Below, piece after piece: positions 7,015-15,654 of a stretch of 24,630 nucleotides of DNA. Under the pieces are notes generated by a model. That model saw only the letters and a program-made list of their open reading frames with translations, was not told the DNA's origin and made no database searches. Origin of the DNA: an uncultured Victivallales bacterium. Its GTDB lineage: Bacteria > Verrucomicrobiota > Lentisphaeria > Oligosphaerales > JAFGRS01. Location of the stretch: NCBI GenBank assembly GCA_903834675.1, contig CAILKC010000425.1, positions 1-24,630 of the forward strand, in the 5' to 3' direction. Positions within the stretch are counted from its first letter, which is position 1, and each line of letters starts with the position of its first letter. The translations under genes and the position numbers were made by a program.

Positions 7015-7303
7015 AGCGCCTCTGGCGCTAACGTCAGGAGTCCCGGCTTCAGCCGGTCCTTGCCCCCTGAAGGGGGTACTCCTAACGCCGCCTTCGGCCG
7101 CAACCAAACCTTTGTTTCGGAGCACGTGCTCTAAGAACGCATCCTCTGCGCCATGCGCGGCGTGCCGCCCGTCCGGCTGCCCAGACCGCACCACCCGATT
7201 GGAGTCTTCGAGGGCAAGCCGGAAGCGGCCACCTTTCCAAGGTCATCCGGCAACTGCATCGATCGGTTGCCGCGTCGGAAGACCCCGGCGGGACAAGCCC
7301 GCC
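7015..7303. repeat. Palindromic intergenic elements between URO-D1 and the AraC gene
   Basis: The 438 bases between 6965 and 7402 contain no supportable gene but several hairpins: AGCGCC-TCT-GGCGCT (7015-7029), CCGGC-TTCA-GCCGG (7043-7056), CCCCC-TGAA-GGGGG (7063-7076) and GGCGGG-ACAAG-CCCGCC (7287-7303). The middle two are enclosed by AGGAGT (7037-7042) and its complement ACTCCT (7078-7083). The elements resemble REP-like repeats, and the first ones could also end transcription of URO-D1, although no T-run follows. Confidence 0.6.
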
Positions 7304-7402
7304 ATGGGCAGGCCAGGAAGGCTGCGCAGTCGCCGGATGCGTCTCTTTCCTTCCTCGCCGTTCTGTCGGTCAGGACTTGGCTGCTGTTCCTGCGGACTGC
7401 GT

Positions 7403-8422
7403 TCAGGTTGGCTCCGACCAGCTCGGCCTGTCGCCGAGAGCGACCTCCTCGATTTCGAGGGCCGCTTGCAGGATGGGGCGGGTGCCCTTGCCCGGCGGGG
7501 TCAGGTGGGTGTTGACCGGGACTCGGCTTGGCGCCGGTTCCCCGGGGGGCGGGGCGTCTCGATAGTGGCTGGGAGGGACTGCCCAGTGCTGGCGGAAGGC
7601 GCGCGAAAACGAGTGGCTGTCGCGGTAACCGAGATCGTAGGCGATGGCCTTGACCGGGCGCTGGCCGGCGCGCAGTTGGCGGGCGGCTTCGGCCAGGCGG
7701 GCCTGCTTGTGGTAGGCATTCGGGGTGATGCCGTAGCGGTTGCGGAAGCCGCGGATGAGATGCTCACGGCTGATATTGGCATTGCGAGCCAGTTCGGCGA
7801 TGTGGACCGGGCGGCGTGCGGCCAGATCCAGGGAGGTGCGAATCCGTTGCCAGAGATCGCCCCCCCCTGGTTCGATCGAAGCGACGGTCAGGCGTGCAAT
7901 CGCCGCCAGCAGTTCAAGCGCCGCAATGCGGGTCCTGAGGACGGCCAGCTCGTGGACGCGCTCGATATGCAGGCAGATGTCCTGGAAGCGGTCCACTATC
8001 TGCTGGAACTCATTGCCGGTGTGGATGCACTCGGGCAGGGCGCCGACGCCCGCCAGGTGCGGCGTCGCCTCGTCCAACGGGGGCGGCGCCAGGCGGGCGT
8101 GGATCTGGTAGAAGCGGATTCCGGGACTGGTGCCGTATTCGTGGCGCGGAGTTGGGCGGAAGCAGACCAGGTCACCGGCGTGGGCCTGGCCGCCGTGTCC
8201 GTCGGCCGCCTTGTACCCCAGGCGCCCCGACTCGACCAGGATGAAATGGTGGCTGCGCTCGATCCGGTAGCGGAACGCCGCCGCCCGCCGGAAGTGGTAG
8301 TAGCCGGCCAGGGCAATCTCCGGCTGGCAGTCCTCGATCCGCAACCTGTCCTGATCAACGGGCTTGGGAGCCGGGCCGCCAGGGCCGGGGGAGCGTAAGG
8401 TCTCGTGTCCGTCAAGCCCCAT
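7403..8422 (-). CDS. AraC-family transcriptional regulator with cupin sensor domain
   Basis: The 339-residue protein has a cupin-like ligand-binding domain (about residues 35-110, with RSHHFILVESGRLGY and a GDLVCFRP strand) and a C-terminal pair of AraC helix-turn-helix units at about 195-290. The second unit carries the family signature: YDLGYRDSHSFSRAFRQHW followed by a PSHYR ending. About 50 proline-rich residues follow. It is divergent from the DUF4838 gene at 8577, so it very likely senses a sugar or oligosaccharide and controls the locus. One arm of a perfect 12-bp inverted repeat lies 6-17 bases upstream of its own start codon, where binding would block its ribosome site; the other lies before the DUF4838 gene. 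No good Shine-Dalgarno is visible, which fits low or regulated expression. Confidence 0.9.
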   Translation of the reverse strand: MGLDGHETLRSPGPGGPAPKPVDQDRLRIEDCQPEIALAGYYHFRRAAAFRYRIERSHHFILVESGRLGYKAADGHGGQAHAGDLVCFRPTPRHEYGTSPGIRFYQIHARLAPPPLDEATPHLAGVGALPECIHTGNEFQQIVDRFQDICLHIERVHELAVLRTRIAALELLAAIARLTVASIEPGGGDLWQRIRTSLDLAARRPVHIAELARNANISREHLIRGFRNRYGITPNAYHKQARLAEAARQLRAGQRPVKAIAYDLGYRDSHSFSRAFRQHWAVPPSHYRDAPPPGEPAPSRVPVNTHLTPPGKGTRPILQAALEIEEVALGDRPSWSEPT

Positions 8423-8427
8423 GGAAG

Positions 8428-8555
8428 ATCACTTTCTGTATCCTGTTTCAGCCTGTAACGCAACCCTCCGCGGATTCGACCAAGGCAACTGTCAACTATA
8501 GTTAGGGGGATCGAGGACACCAGAGGCCAGATGATCCTCTGTGACAGAAAGTGAT
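8428..8555. promoter_or_regulatory. Divergent AraC/DUF4838 control region with 12-bp inverted repeat
   Basis: ATCACTTTCTGT at 8428-8439 is repeated in perfect inverted form as ACAGAAAGTGAT at 8544-8555. One copy abuts the AraC start, the other ends 21 bases before the ATG at 8577. Near the middle lies a palindrome AACTATAGTT (8495-8504). Two distant half-sites at either end of a regulator's own divergent promoter suggest looping or dual repression by the AraC protein. Exact promoter boxes cannot be assigned with confidence. Confidence 0.6.
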
Positions 8556-8576
8556 AATCGGTTCGGGAGGTCAAAC

Positions 8577-11500
8577 ATGATGAGGAACGCACTTCTGTCG
8601 ATGTTCGCCGCGGTCGCGCTGGCGGGACTGGCACTGATAGTGGGAGCAAGCAGATGCCAGGGGCAAGAACCAACGGCACTTACCTTGGCGGAGAACGGGA
8701 CGACGGCGTATGCGATCGTCATGGGTGCCGATCCGATCCCGGCCGAGCAGACCGCCGCAAAGGAGCTTTGCGAGTACCTGAAAAAGGTCACCGGTGCGGA
8801 GTTCAAGGTAGCCACGGAGTCTGCGGCGGTGAAGCCGGCGAAAGCCATCTACCTGGGCTGGACAACGTTCGCCGCCAGCAAAGGCATCGACGGCGCCAGG
8901 CTCGGGCCGGAGGAGTGGGTCGTCAAGACCTTCGGCGACGATATCGTCATCAGCGGTGGCCGCCCGCGCGGCACGGTGAACGCGACCTACGAATTTCTCG
9001 AGTGGCGGGTGGGGGTGCATTGGCTTGACCCGGTTACCGAAGTCATCCCTTCACGCCCGACGCTTGAGATGGCGGCGCCGGAGATGAATGGGCGCCCCAC
9101 ATTCCCCCTTTACAGGCACGTGGTCACGCAAGGCGGTTTTTTCTTCGACGGTAATGATTCCGCAGAACGGTCCAGTTTCGCGGCCCGGTTTTGGGATTTC
9201 AACAACATGGATCCCGGCTACATCGACGATCCGTTGACGGGGCGGTATCGCAAGTTGGGCTGGCATCCGAATTTCGCCCATACATTCGGCGCGCTCATTG
9301 ACCCGGACGAGTACGCCAAGGACCATCCTGAGTACTTCTCCCTCTGCCGGAAGGCGGATGGGACGCTCTACCGGAACACCGACGGACGGGGGACGAAAAA
9401 CTCGTGGTTCAGCCTCTGCCTTTCGAGCCCGGCGGGGCGCGGCATCGTCATCGAGAAACTCCGTGGCGCCATCAGAGCCGACCGTGAGAACGCGGCCAAG
9501 CGCGGGCTGCCCGCGCCGACCATCTATGACGTGTCGCCGAACGACTGCGCACCTGTGGGCTGCCTCTGCCCGGATTGCCAAACAATCATAGCGCGCGAGG
9601 AGGCGGACAGCGGGCTGTTGATCGACTTCATCAACGAGATCGCGGACCGGCTCCGATCCGACTTTCCCGACATCCTGCTCCAGACCTTCGCCTATATGGA
9701 TACCGAGAAAGCACCGAAACGAATCCGCCCGCGCGACAACGTGCTCATCCGCTGGTGTGATTACTACACCGGGCCGGAAGCCAGCGAACTCACCGTGCCG
9801 CTTACGAACGAGCGCAACCGACACCGCCGGGCGCTCATTGAGCCCTGGGGGAAGATCGCGAAGCATGTCGCTGTCTGGGACTATTGGCGCCAGTACGTGG
9901 GCAACTTTTTCGACGGCAACACTCGCGGCTTCTATGCGCCCCTGGTGAACATCCGTTGCCTGAGGCCGGATCTGGAATACTTCCAGGCGAACCATGTCAG
10001 GGCGCTTTTTCTCGATTGCAACGATTGGTACCGCCAGTATTGGACGGGGCTGGAGAAGTCAGACAGTAGCTACGGGGACGACGTGCAGAGCTTCCAGCCT
10101 CTGCGAGTCTGGCTCGGGCTCAAGCTCACGCATGATCTGAAGCGGGACCAGCAGGAATTGCTCGAGGTCTTCTTCGCCGGCTACTACGGACCGGCGGCGG
10201 GCAAGATGCGGGAGCTCCTCGCCTACATCGAGAAGCGCCAAGACGAGTGCGGCCCGAAACTGAACACCGCGTTTCTTGATAAGGGGCGGGATTCCTACTA
10301 TCAGGCCCATCTCGACCTGGATTTCTTCATCATGGCACGCAAGCTCTTGGCTGAGGCCGAGGCGCTGGCGGCCGATCCCCGGCACCGTGCACACGTGTCC
10401 CGCGAGCGCATTCCGGTGGATTCGGCGCTGCTGCACCTGGAGCCGAGCCTCCGCCGGACGTACTGCGGTCAAGGGCAGCGGACTTGGCCCTTCGACCGTG
10501 TCCAAGTGCTGGCGGGCTACGAGGATGCCTTCAAGCGTTATCTCGAGATCAATGCAGCAGGGAAATTCAAGGAAGCGGTGCGTGCGCGCATCGAGCAGCG
10601 TCTGGCCTATCTACGCACCATGGCGATGATAAGCCCCGACAGCCTCCGCTACCGGGCCGCACCCGCCGCGGCAGTGACGCTGGACGGTGTCCTCAACGAG
10701 CCTGTCTGGCAAACGGCTGAGCCGCTCAGCCTGACCCCGATCAGCAAGGGGGCCGCCACCAAGGCCAGGACGACCGTCCGCCTTCTCTGGTCGGAGAGTC
10801 GGCTATACGTGGCCTGCGAATGCTTCGAAGACCGAATCAAGGACATGCAGTTCGAGCCTCGCAAACAGGATGATACGGAAATATGGCGCGAGAGCTCGGT
10901 CGAGGTCTTCCTCAACCCCAGCGGCGACCGCAAGAACTATTTCCAGCTCATGATCAACCCGGCCGGAGCGCTCGCGGACATCGCCTATGTCTCCTATGAC
11001 GTGGCCGCCAAGTCGGACAAATCCTGGCAAAGTCAGGCCGAAATCGGAGTAAGAATCAACGCCGATTCCTGGGTGCTCGAATTGGCCATCCCCTTCGAGG
11101 CGCTAAAATTCAAAGCCGAGAAAGGCGCGGCACTGGTGGCCAACGTCGGCCGTTCGCGTGTGCTCAAGCCGGACGGCAAGGAGAGCGCCGACCAGCGCAG
11201 CTCCCTGTCGCCGCTGCTCACGGGCCATTTCCATGACTTGGAGAAGTTCGGCACGGTCATCCTTACGGGTGAAGAGGTGCTACTCTCATCCTTTGAAGGC
11301 CCCCGGGACACGCCCGCCATGACCCCTAAGACCTGCGGTGTCGCCGTAGTCGCCGAGAATGCGACCGAAGGGCGGTCCGCCCTGTGCCTGACCCTGGCCA
11401 AGGGCAAACCGGAGGCCGACCAGGGTGTCACCTTCAAGGCGGGCGAGCTGAGCGACTGGTCGAAGTTTGCGGAACTGCGCGCTGATATCTTCGTCGACGG

Positions 11501-11834
11501 CCAAGACGAGCTCAAATGGTCAGTCCGCATCGAGTCCGACCGGCTGCGCGAGGGATTCAGTCCTACCGGCAACTCTGCCTTGGATCAGGCCGCCAAACGC
11601 AGGTTTTACTATTACGGGAACCCGAAACTCAAGCCCGGCTGGAACAAGAACTTCATTCTGGCGTACCTGACCAGCATGCCCGGCACGCCCAGGGCCGACT
11701 CGTACCTTGATCTGAGCGCGGTTAACAACTTCTACTTCTTCAGCTACGGCCAGGAGAAGGAAGGAGTACGCATCTTTCTCGACAATATCCGGCTTGGGCG
11801 CAAGAAAACTGAGCTTAAAGGAGCCTTAAAATGA
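8577..11834 (+). CDS. Secreted DUF4838 glycosidase-like protein with CBM9-like domain
   Basis: The ATG at 8577 is preferred over an in-frame GTG at 8541: it follows GGGAGG by six bases and begins a clear signal peptide (MMRNALLSMFAAVALAGLAL, cleavage near residue 28-30). The mature part has a GH67/GH20-like N-terminal domain (about 35-150, with an AEQTAAKELCEYLKKVTG helix), a DUF4838 catalytic-type barrel (about 155-600, with the family's cysteine cluster C324, C329, C331 and C334 and a LLQTFAYMDTEKAP strand), a helical linker, a CBM9-like sandwich (about 695-885, LDGVLNEPVWQTAE) and a last beta-sandwich ending in FLDNIRLG. The protein probably acts on an extracellular polysaccharide; substrate unknown. 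Its stop overlaps the next start (ATGA). It is the first gene downstream of the AraC operator. Confidence 0.85.
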   Translation: MMRNALLSMFAAVALAGLALIVGASRCQGQEPTALTLAENGTTAYAIVMGADPIPAEQTAAKELCEYLKKVTGAEFKVATESAAVKPAKAIYLGWTTFAASKGIDGARLGPEEWVVKTFGDDIVISGGRPRGTVNATYEFLEWRVGVHWLDPVTEVIPSRPTLEMAAPEMNGRPTFPLYRHVVTQGGFFFDGNDSAERSSFAARFWDFNNMDPGYIDDPLTGRYRKLGWHPNFAHTFGALIDPDEYAKDHPEYFSLCRKADGTLYRNTDGRGTKNSWFSLCLSSPAGRGIVIEKLRGAIRADRENAAKRGLPAPTIYDVSPNDCAPVGCLCPDCQTIIAREEADSGLLIDFINEIADRLRSDFPDILLQTFAYMDTEKAPKRIRPRDNVLIRWCDYYTGPEASELTVPLTNERNRHRRALIEPWGKIAKHVAVWDYWRQYVGNFFDGNTRGFYAPLVNIRCLRPDLEYFQANHVRALFLDCNDWYRQYWTGLEKSDSSYGDDVQSFQPLRVWLGLKLTHDLKRDQQELLEVFFAGYYGPAAGKMRELLAYIEKRQDECGPKLNTAFLDKGRDSYYQAHLDLDFFIMARKLLAEAEALAADPRHRAHVSRERIPVDSALLHLEPSLRRTYCGQGQRTWPFDRVQVLAGYEDAFKRYLEINAAGKFKEAVRARIEQRLAYLRTMAMISPDSLRYRAAPAAAVTLDGVLNEPVWQTAEPLSLTPISKGAATKARTTVRLLWSESRLYVACECFEDRIKDMQFEPRKQDDTEIWRESSVEVFLNPSGDRKNYFQLMINPAGALADIAYVSYDVAAKSDKSWQSQAEIGVRINADSWVLELAIPFEALKFKAEKGAALVANVGRSRVLKPDGKESADQRSSLSPLLTGHFHDLEKFGTVILTGEEVLLSSFEGPRDTPAMTPKTCGVAVVAENATEGRSALCLTLAKGKPEADQGVTFKAGELSDWSKFAELRADIFVDGQDELKWSVRIESDRLREGFSPTGNSALDQAAKRRFYYYGNPKLKPGWNKNFILAYLTSMPGTPRADSYLDLSAVNNFYFFSYGQEKEGVRIFLDNIRLGRKKTELKGALK

Positions 11835-14821
11835 CTGCTCGACAGAAGGCATTCAGCAAAGACTTGCCGGTAGTTTGTTCCGACGCTTTCGCCTTTGAGC
11901 TCGACACACGCGACGGCCTCAAGGCGTTGCGCTGGCGGAACCAGCGGACCGGCCAGACGCTCGACCTGGGCGGCGGCGCGGAGTTGGAGGTCGAGGTGGA
12001 CGCGGCCAAGGACCGCATCTGGATCGAGGGCTGGAACTTTCAGCGCACCGACCGGGAGCCGGTCGCGCCGGAGGCGGAGAGCGGCTTCAAGGCCGGCTAT
12101 CACCGCTTCGACTATCCGGATATCCACGAGCACCTCGCGGACGCCGCGCGCTGGCCCGCCGCCACCGGGCTGTTCTTCCTGGTCGCGGATACGACCTATT
12201 GGGCCTGGGCGCGGACCCGCGTCTTCCTGCCCGAGTCCGCCGCGGGAGAACCGTTGACCTTCAGACTGGGCGGTTTCGGGATCGGGGATTTCCGCCACAC
12301 GCGGGTCTTTGTCAACGGCGCGCTGCTTGGCGAGCGGCGGGTTGACGGCCGCTGGTTCGAGCCCGGCGCCTACGTCGTCGGACCTGGCGACCCGGCCTAC
12401 GCGGCGTTGCGTTTCGGCCAGGTCAACGTCCTGGCACTGCAGCTTGGCGGAGCCATCGACCGCAGCGAACGGCTCGACGAATTCGATCCCGCCCATGCGC
12501 ACCATTTGCCCTATCAGCAGGTCACCCAGCCACCGTATCTCCAGCAGGTCGAAGTAGGCGAACGACCGATGTGCAAGCTCTCATTCGCGATCGAGTCGTG
12601 CCTCAACCTCGATGGGGCCGCGGGCACGGAACTGCGCGTGATCTTGGCCGCCGCCGAGGCGCCGCTCAAGGCGGAACTGCATTACCGCCCTGCCGACGCC
12701 GGACGTACGCTGTTGAAGTCGGTCACGCTGGTCAATACCGGCAGCCAGTCGGTGCGGTTGACGAACCTCTGCCTGGGCGACTACCCGACCGGCGCAGTCG
12801 TGACCGAGGGCGACATGGGGTTCCCCGTCTACGCCGACGGTGCGTTCTTCCTCTCCCTCGATCACCCGGCGGGGTGGGCCATGGGCGCCGGGGGACGCGT
12901 CCGCCTGCGCCAGTTTCCGGGTGCCCTGCTGCGGCCGGGAGAGCGTTTTTCCTGCATGAACACCGTGCTGGGCGTGGCCGACGCGGGCGGCGCCCGCGCC
13001 GCATTTCTCGAACACCTCACCCCGCGCACGCGGCGGGTGCGCCGCGGCCACGACCGGCCCTACGCCATCATGTCCATGTTCGGCGGCTGGCCGATGGTCG
13101 AGCCGGAGAAACTGCTTGAGGACGAGCTCTCGGAGGAGACCTGCCTGCGTTATGCACAGTGGTTGAGTGCCTTCCGCGACCGCACCGGTACGACGTTCGA
13201 TCTGGTCTCGGTGGACTTCTGGCAGGATCCGGCGGCCGACCTGGTCAAGTTCAACCACCGTTTTCCCGACGGTTTCGACAGGGCGCGGCAGGCGCTGACG
13301 GCAACCGGGGCGCGGCATGGCCTGTGGATCGACAGTTCCGGATTTGCCCGCTGGCACGTCGGTCTCAACCCCCTGGTGCTCAACTGCCTGGTCGGTCAGC
13401 CGTCCTACGCCGCCCGCGGGTTTGACAAGGGCTGGGGCTATGCGCCGATCTGCCGGGCGGCCGAGCCGGTGCGTTCGATCTTCCGGAGCGCCTTTTTGCG
13501 GCACGTGCGCGAGGGCGGGGCGCGGCTGCTGAAATTCGACAACCTGGGTTCGACCTGCCACAACCAGAGCCACGGCCATTGGCCGGGCCTCTACTCCACT
13601 GCGGCGATCTACGACAGCGTCATCGAGTTCTTCACCGCGCTCGACGAGGCCTGCCCCGAGGTGTTCATCATGCTTTACTGGGGCTACCGCTCGCCCTGGT
13701 GGCTGCTGTACGGCGACACGCAGTTCGAATGCGGCCTCAAGATCGAGGCCTCCTCACCTTCACCGACCCCGTCGCTCTACACCCGCGACGGTGTGACGGT
13801 CACCCTGGACCAGGGCACCGCGTTCATGGCCGACCTGCCGAAGCTGGGCAAGGATTCGCTCGGCGTCTGGCTGTCCCGCTGGCCATGGAACAGCTCCATC
13901 GGCAAGGAGCGCTGGCGGGAGGCGGCCGTCATGGATCTCTGCCGGGGCAACCTGCTCTTCCAGCCCTGGATGGGGGAGGATGCGCTCGAGGACGGTGACG
14001 AGCGCGACCTGGCCGGCTTCATGCGGCTCCTGCGCGCCCGCCCGGACTGTTTCCGCAACTCGCGGCCGATTCTCGGCGACCCGTGGAAAACCGAACCCTA
14101 CGGGTATCTCTGTTCCGATGCGCAGCGCGCTTTCGTCGCGGTCAACAACTTCGGCTGGCGCGACTATGCGGTCAGCTTCGACGAGCCCAGCGCGTTCGGG
14201 CTGGCGGCGGCAGCGACGGCGGTCAGGGTCTTCCGTCACTACCCGGAACCGGGAGAGCTTTCTGAACCGGCCGATTGCCTGCGCCCGTTCCAGGTCGCGC
14301 TTTACGAGCTGGCGATCGATGGCGGCACGCCGTCTCTCGCCTCCGTATTTCCGAAGCTGAGCGGCTGCCGGAACTTCCGGAATGCCACGGTTGCCGTTCC
14401 GGTGGAGGTCAGAACGACCGATCCCGACCTTCCGAAGACGGCCGCGGCCACCGCCACCGCCGCCAATTACGACGAGGTCAAGACGATTTCGGACGCCTGG
14501 CGCGGGTTCGCCGTTTCCGGTTCAATGCCCGCCGCGGGCGCCGGCTTGCTGGCGCTTGCGGCGACCGCCTCCTGCGAAGGCAGGGCGGTGCCGACCGGCA
14601 GCATGGGCGCTTTCTTCCGAGCCCGGTGCGCCCTGACCGGCTCGCCGCTCGCCCTGACGCCTGTTCTTCCCGACAAGACCTACCCGGCCACCTGGCAGGC
14701 CTGGCGCGTCGGGGTTCCAGATGGGGATGCCGGACGGCCGTTCGAATTCGTCGTCTCCTGCCGCCTGCCTGGCGAGGTTGGCCTGGCGTTCACTGCACAT
14801 TTCATTCCGGAGAGCGCATAA
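11831..14821 (+). CDS. Clan GH-D-like (alpha-galactosidase/GH36-related) glycosidase, cytosolic
   Basis: The 996-residue protein has an N-terminal beta-sandwich region (about 1-390), a central TIM-barrel-like region (about 400-790) and a C-terminal beta domain. In the barrel, RLLKFDNLGS carries a KxD element (K568, D570) in the position of the GH36/GH27 nucleophile motif (KWDxN). It is followed by YWGYRSPWWLLYGDTQFECG, with D629 as a possible acid/base residue. No signal peptide is present (MTARQKAFSKDLP), so it should work inside the cell on imported oligosaccharides. Its start overlaps the DUF4838 stop, so the pair is translationally coupled. The similarity to known GH-D families is partial, so the sugar specificity cannot be stated; it could belong to an unassigned family. 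Confidence 0.7.
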   Translation: MTARQKAFSKDLPVVCSDAFAFELDTRDGLKALRWRNQRTGQTLDLGGGAELEVEVDAAKDRIWIEGWNFQRTDREPVAPEAESGFKAGYHRFDYPDIHEHLADAARWPAATGLFFLVADTTYWAWARTRVFLPESAAGEPLTFRLGGFGIGDFRHTRVFVNGALLGERRVDGRWFEPGAYVVGPGDPAYAALRFGQVNVLALQLGGAIDRSERLDEFDPAHAHHLPYQQVTQPPYLQQVEVGERPMCKLSFAIESCLNLDGAAGTELRVILAAAEAPLKAELHYRPADAGRTLLKSVTLVNTGSQSVRLTNLCLGDYPTGAVVTEGDMGFPVYADGAFFLSLDHPAGWAMGAGGRVRLRQFPGALLRPGERFSCMNTVLGVADAGGARAAFLEHLTPRTRRVRRGHDRPYAIMSMFGGWPMVEPEKLLEDELSEETCLRYAQWLSAFRDRTGTTFDLVSVDFWQDPAADLVKFNHRFPDGFDRARQALTATGARHGLWIDSSGFARWHVGLNPLVLNCLVGQPSYAARGFDKGWGYAPICRAAEPVRSIFRSAFLRHVREGGARLLKFDNLGSTCHNQSHGHWPGLYSTAAIYDSVIEFFTALDEACPEVFIMLYWGYRSPWWLLYGDTQFECGLKIEASSPSPTPSLYTRDGVTVTLDQGTAFMADLPKLGKDSLGVWLSRWPWNSSIGKERWREAAVMDLCRGNLLFQPWMGEDALEDGDERDLAGFMRLLRARPDCFRNSRPILGDPWKTEPYGYLCSDAQRAFVAVNNFGWRDYAVSFDEPSAFGLAAAATAVRVFRHYPEPGELSEPADCLRPFQVALYELAIDGGTPSLASVFPKLSGCRNFRNATVAVPVEVRTTDPDLPKTAAATATAANYDEVKTISDAWRGFAVSGSMPAAGAGLLALAATASCEGRAVPTGSMGAFFRARCALTGSPLALTPVLPDKTYPATWQAWRVGVPDGDAGRPFEFVVSCRLPGEVGLAFTAHFIPESA

Positions 14822-14856
14822 GAAGGGCTCGACAAGTCAAACCAAAGGACAGATTC

Positions 14857-14910
14857 ATGAACAGCAAGAAATGTCGCCCTGAGGAAAGCGGCGTCTCAAT
14901 CCAGCACTGA
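14857..14910 (+). other. 17-codon open frame after a duplicated leader sequence
   Basis: ATGAACAGC at 14857 follows an AAAGGAC ribosome-like site and opens a frame of only 17 codons. The lead-in TCGACAAGTCAAA (14829-14841) is repeated as TCGACAAGCCAAA (14977-14989) before the URO-D2 start (ATGAAC at 15000). This suggests the stub is the front of an earlier, deleted gene copy, not a functional peptide. The 178 bases between 14822 and 14999 contain nothing else. Confidence 0.3.
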
Positions 14911-14999
14911 ATATGGGGGCGTTCCGGAGCGGGCGGCGGCAAGTCCGAATTCTGACAACATGGGAATATAGGAAGATCGACAAGCCAAAAGATCACCGC

Positions 15000-15605
15000 A
15001 TGAACGGAAAAGAAAGAACCGTCAAGGCGATTGGTTTTGAGGAGAAGGATCGGCTACCGGTGGTCGGCGGCTTTGTGCGGCATCCACCGTTTCTGGCGGC
15101 GGCGGCCGGGGTATCTGTGGACGAGTTCTGGCGTGATCCGCGCAGGGTGGCGATGTGCGCCTTCCGCAACCTGGGCGTGGACGTGATCATCGGGCTGATC
15201 CTGCCCACTGCGGACTCCGCAATCGGGGCGCAGGTGGACATCCACAAGAGCAGCCGCTTTGACAGTCCGGAAGCGATACTCGATGACATCGCCAAACTGC
15301 CAGGCCTGCCTGAAGTCCATCGAAACTTCAATTTCCACCTGCATTATGATGAATACCTTGCCCGCTACAAAGACGGCCAGGCGGACATCGGCGGCGATAT
15401 CCTCTGGATTCCCAACTCCTTCAACCGTGCCGCCAGTTTTCAGAATGAGAGCTATTTCGGCGCCGAAAACTACTACATGGCGCTGACGCTGTATCCCGAA
15501 GAGATGAACCGCATCCGCGCGTTCTTTGACGCGGCGGTCTTGGCGTTGGCTCCACGCGAAGAGGGGCCGGGCGTTCCGAGAGCCGACGACGGAGTCAGAG
15601 AGTGA
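15000..15605 (+). pseudogene. URO-D-like protein with internal deletion (URO-D2)
   Basis: This 201-residue frame is a paralogue of URO-D1 (5882-6964). Residues 1-171 follow it closely, up to LYPEEMNR. The sequence then jumps to IRAFFDAA (172-179), which matches the very end of URO-D1 (IQAFFEAA, from I350), and finishes with an unrelated 22-residue tail. About 174 residues, including the WHSDGN motif and half the barrel, are missing. Without them the fold cannot close, so function is doubtful, though the frame stays open. The first half contains a 182-base block almost identical to URO-D1, while the rest is clearly diverged. It lies between the GH-D-like gene and the 1142-residue secreted protein. 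Confidence 0.75.
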
Positions 15606-15654
15606 AACCGCACGGGCAGAACATCATAGATACCATCTGCTTGGGAGAACGTGA

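Noticed and set aside
6998..8398. Plus-strand open frame of 466 codons
   Set aside because: It is antisense to the clear AraC regulator and its translation has no family features; it also starts within palindromic repeat DNA.
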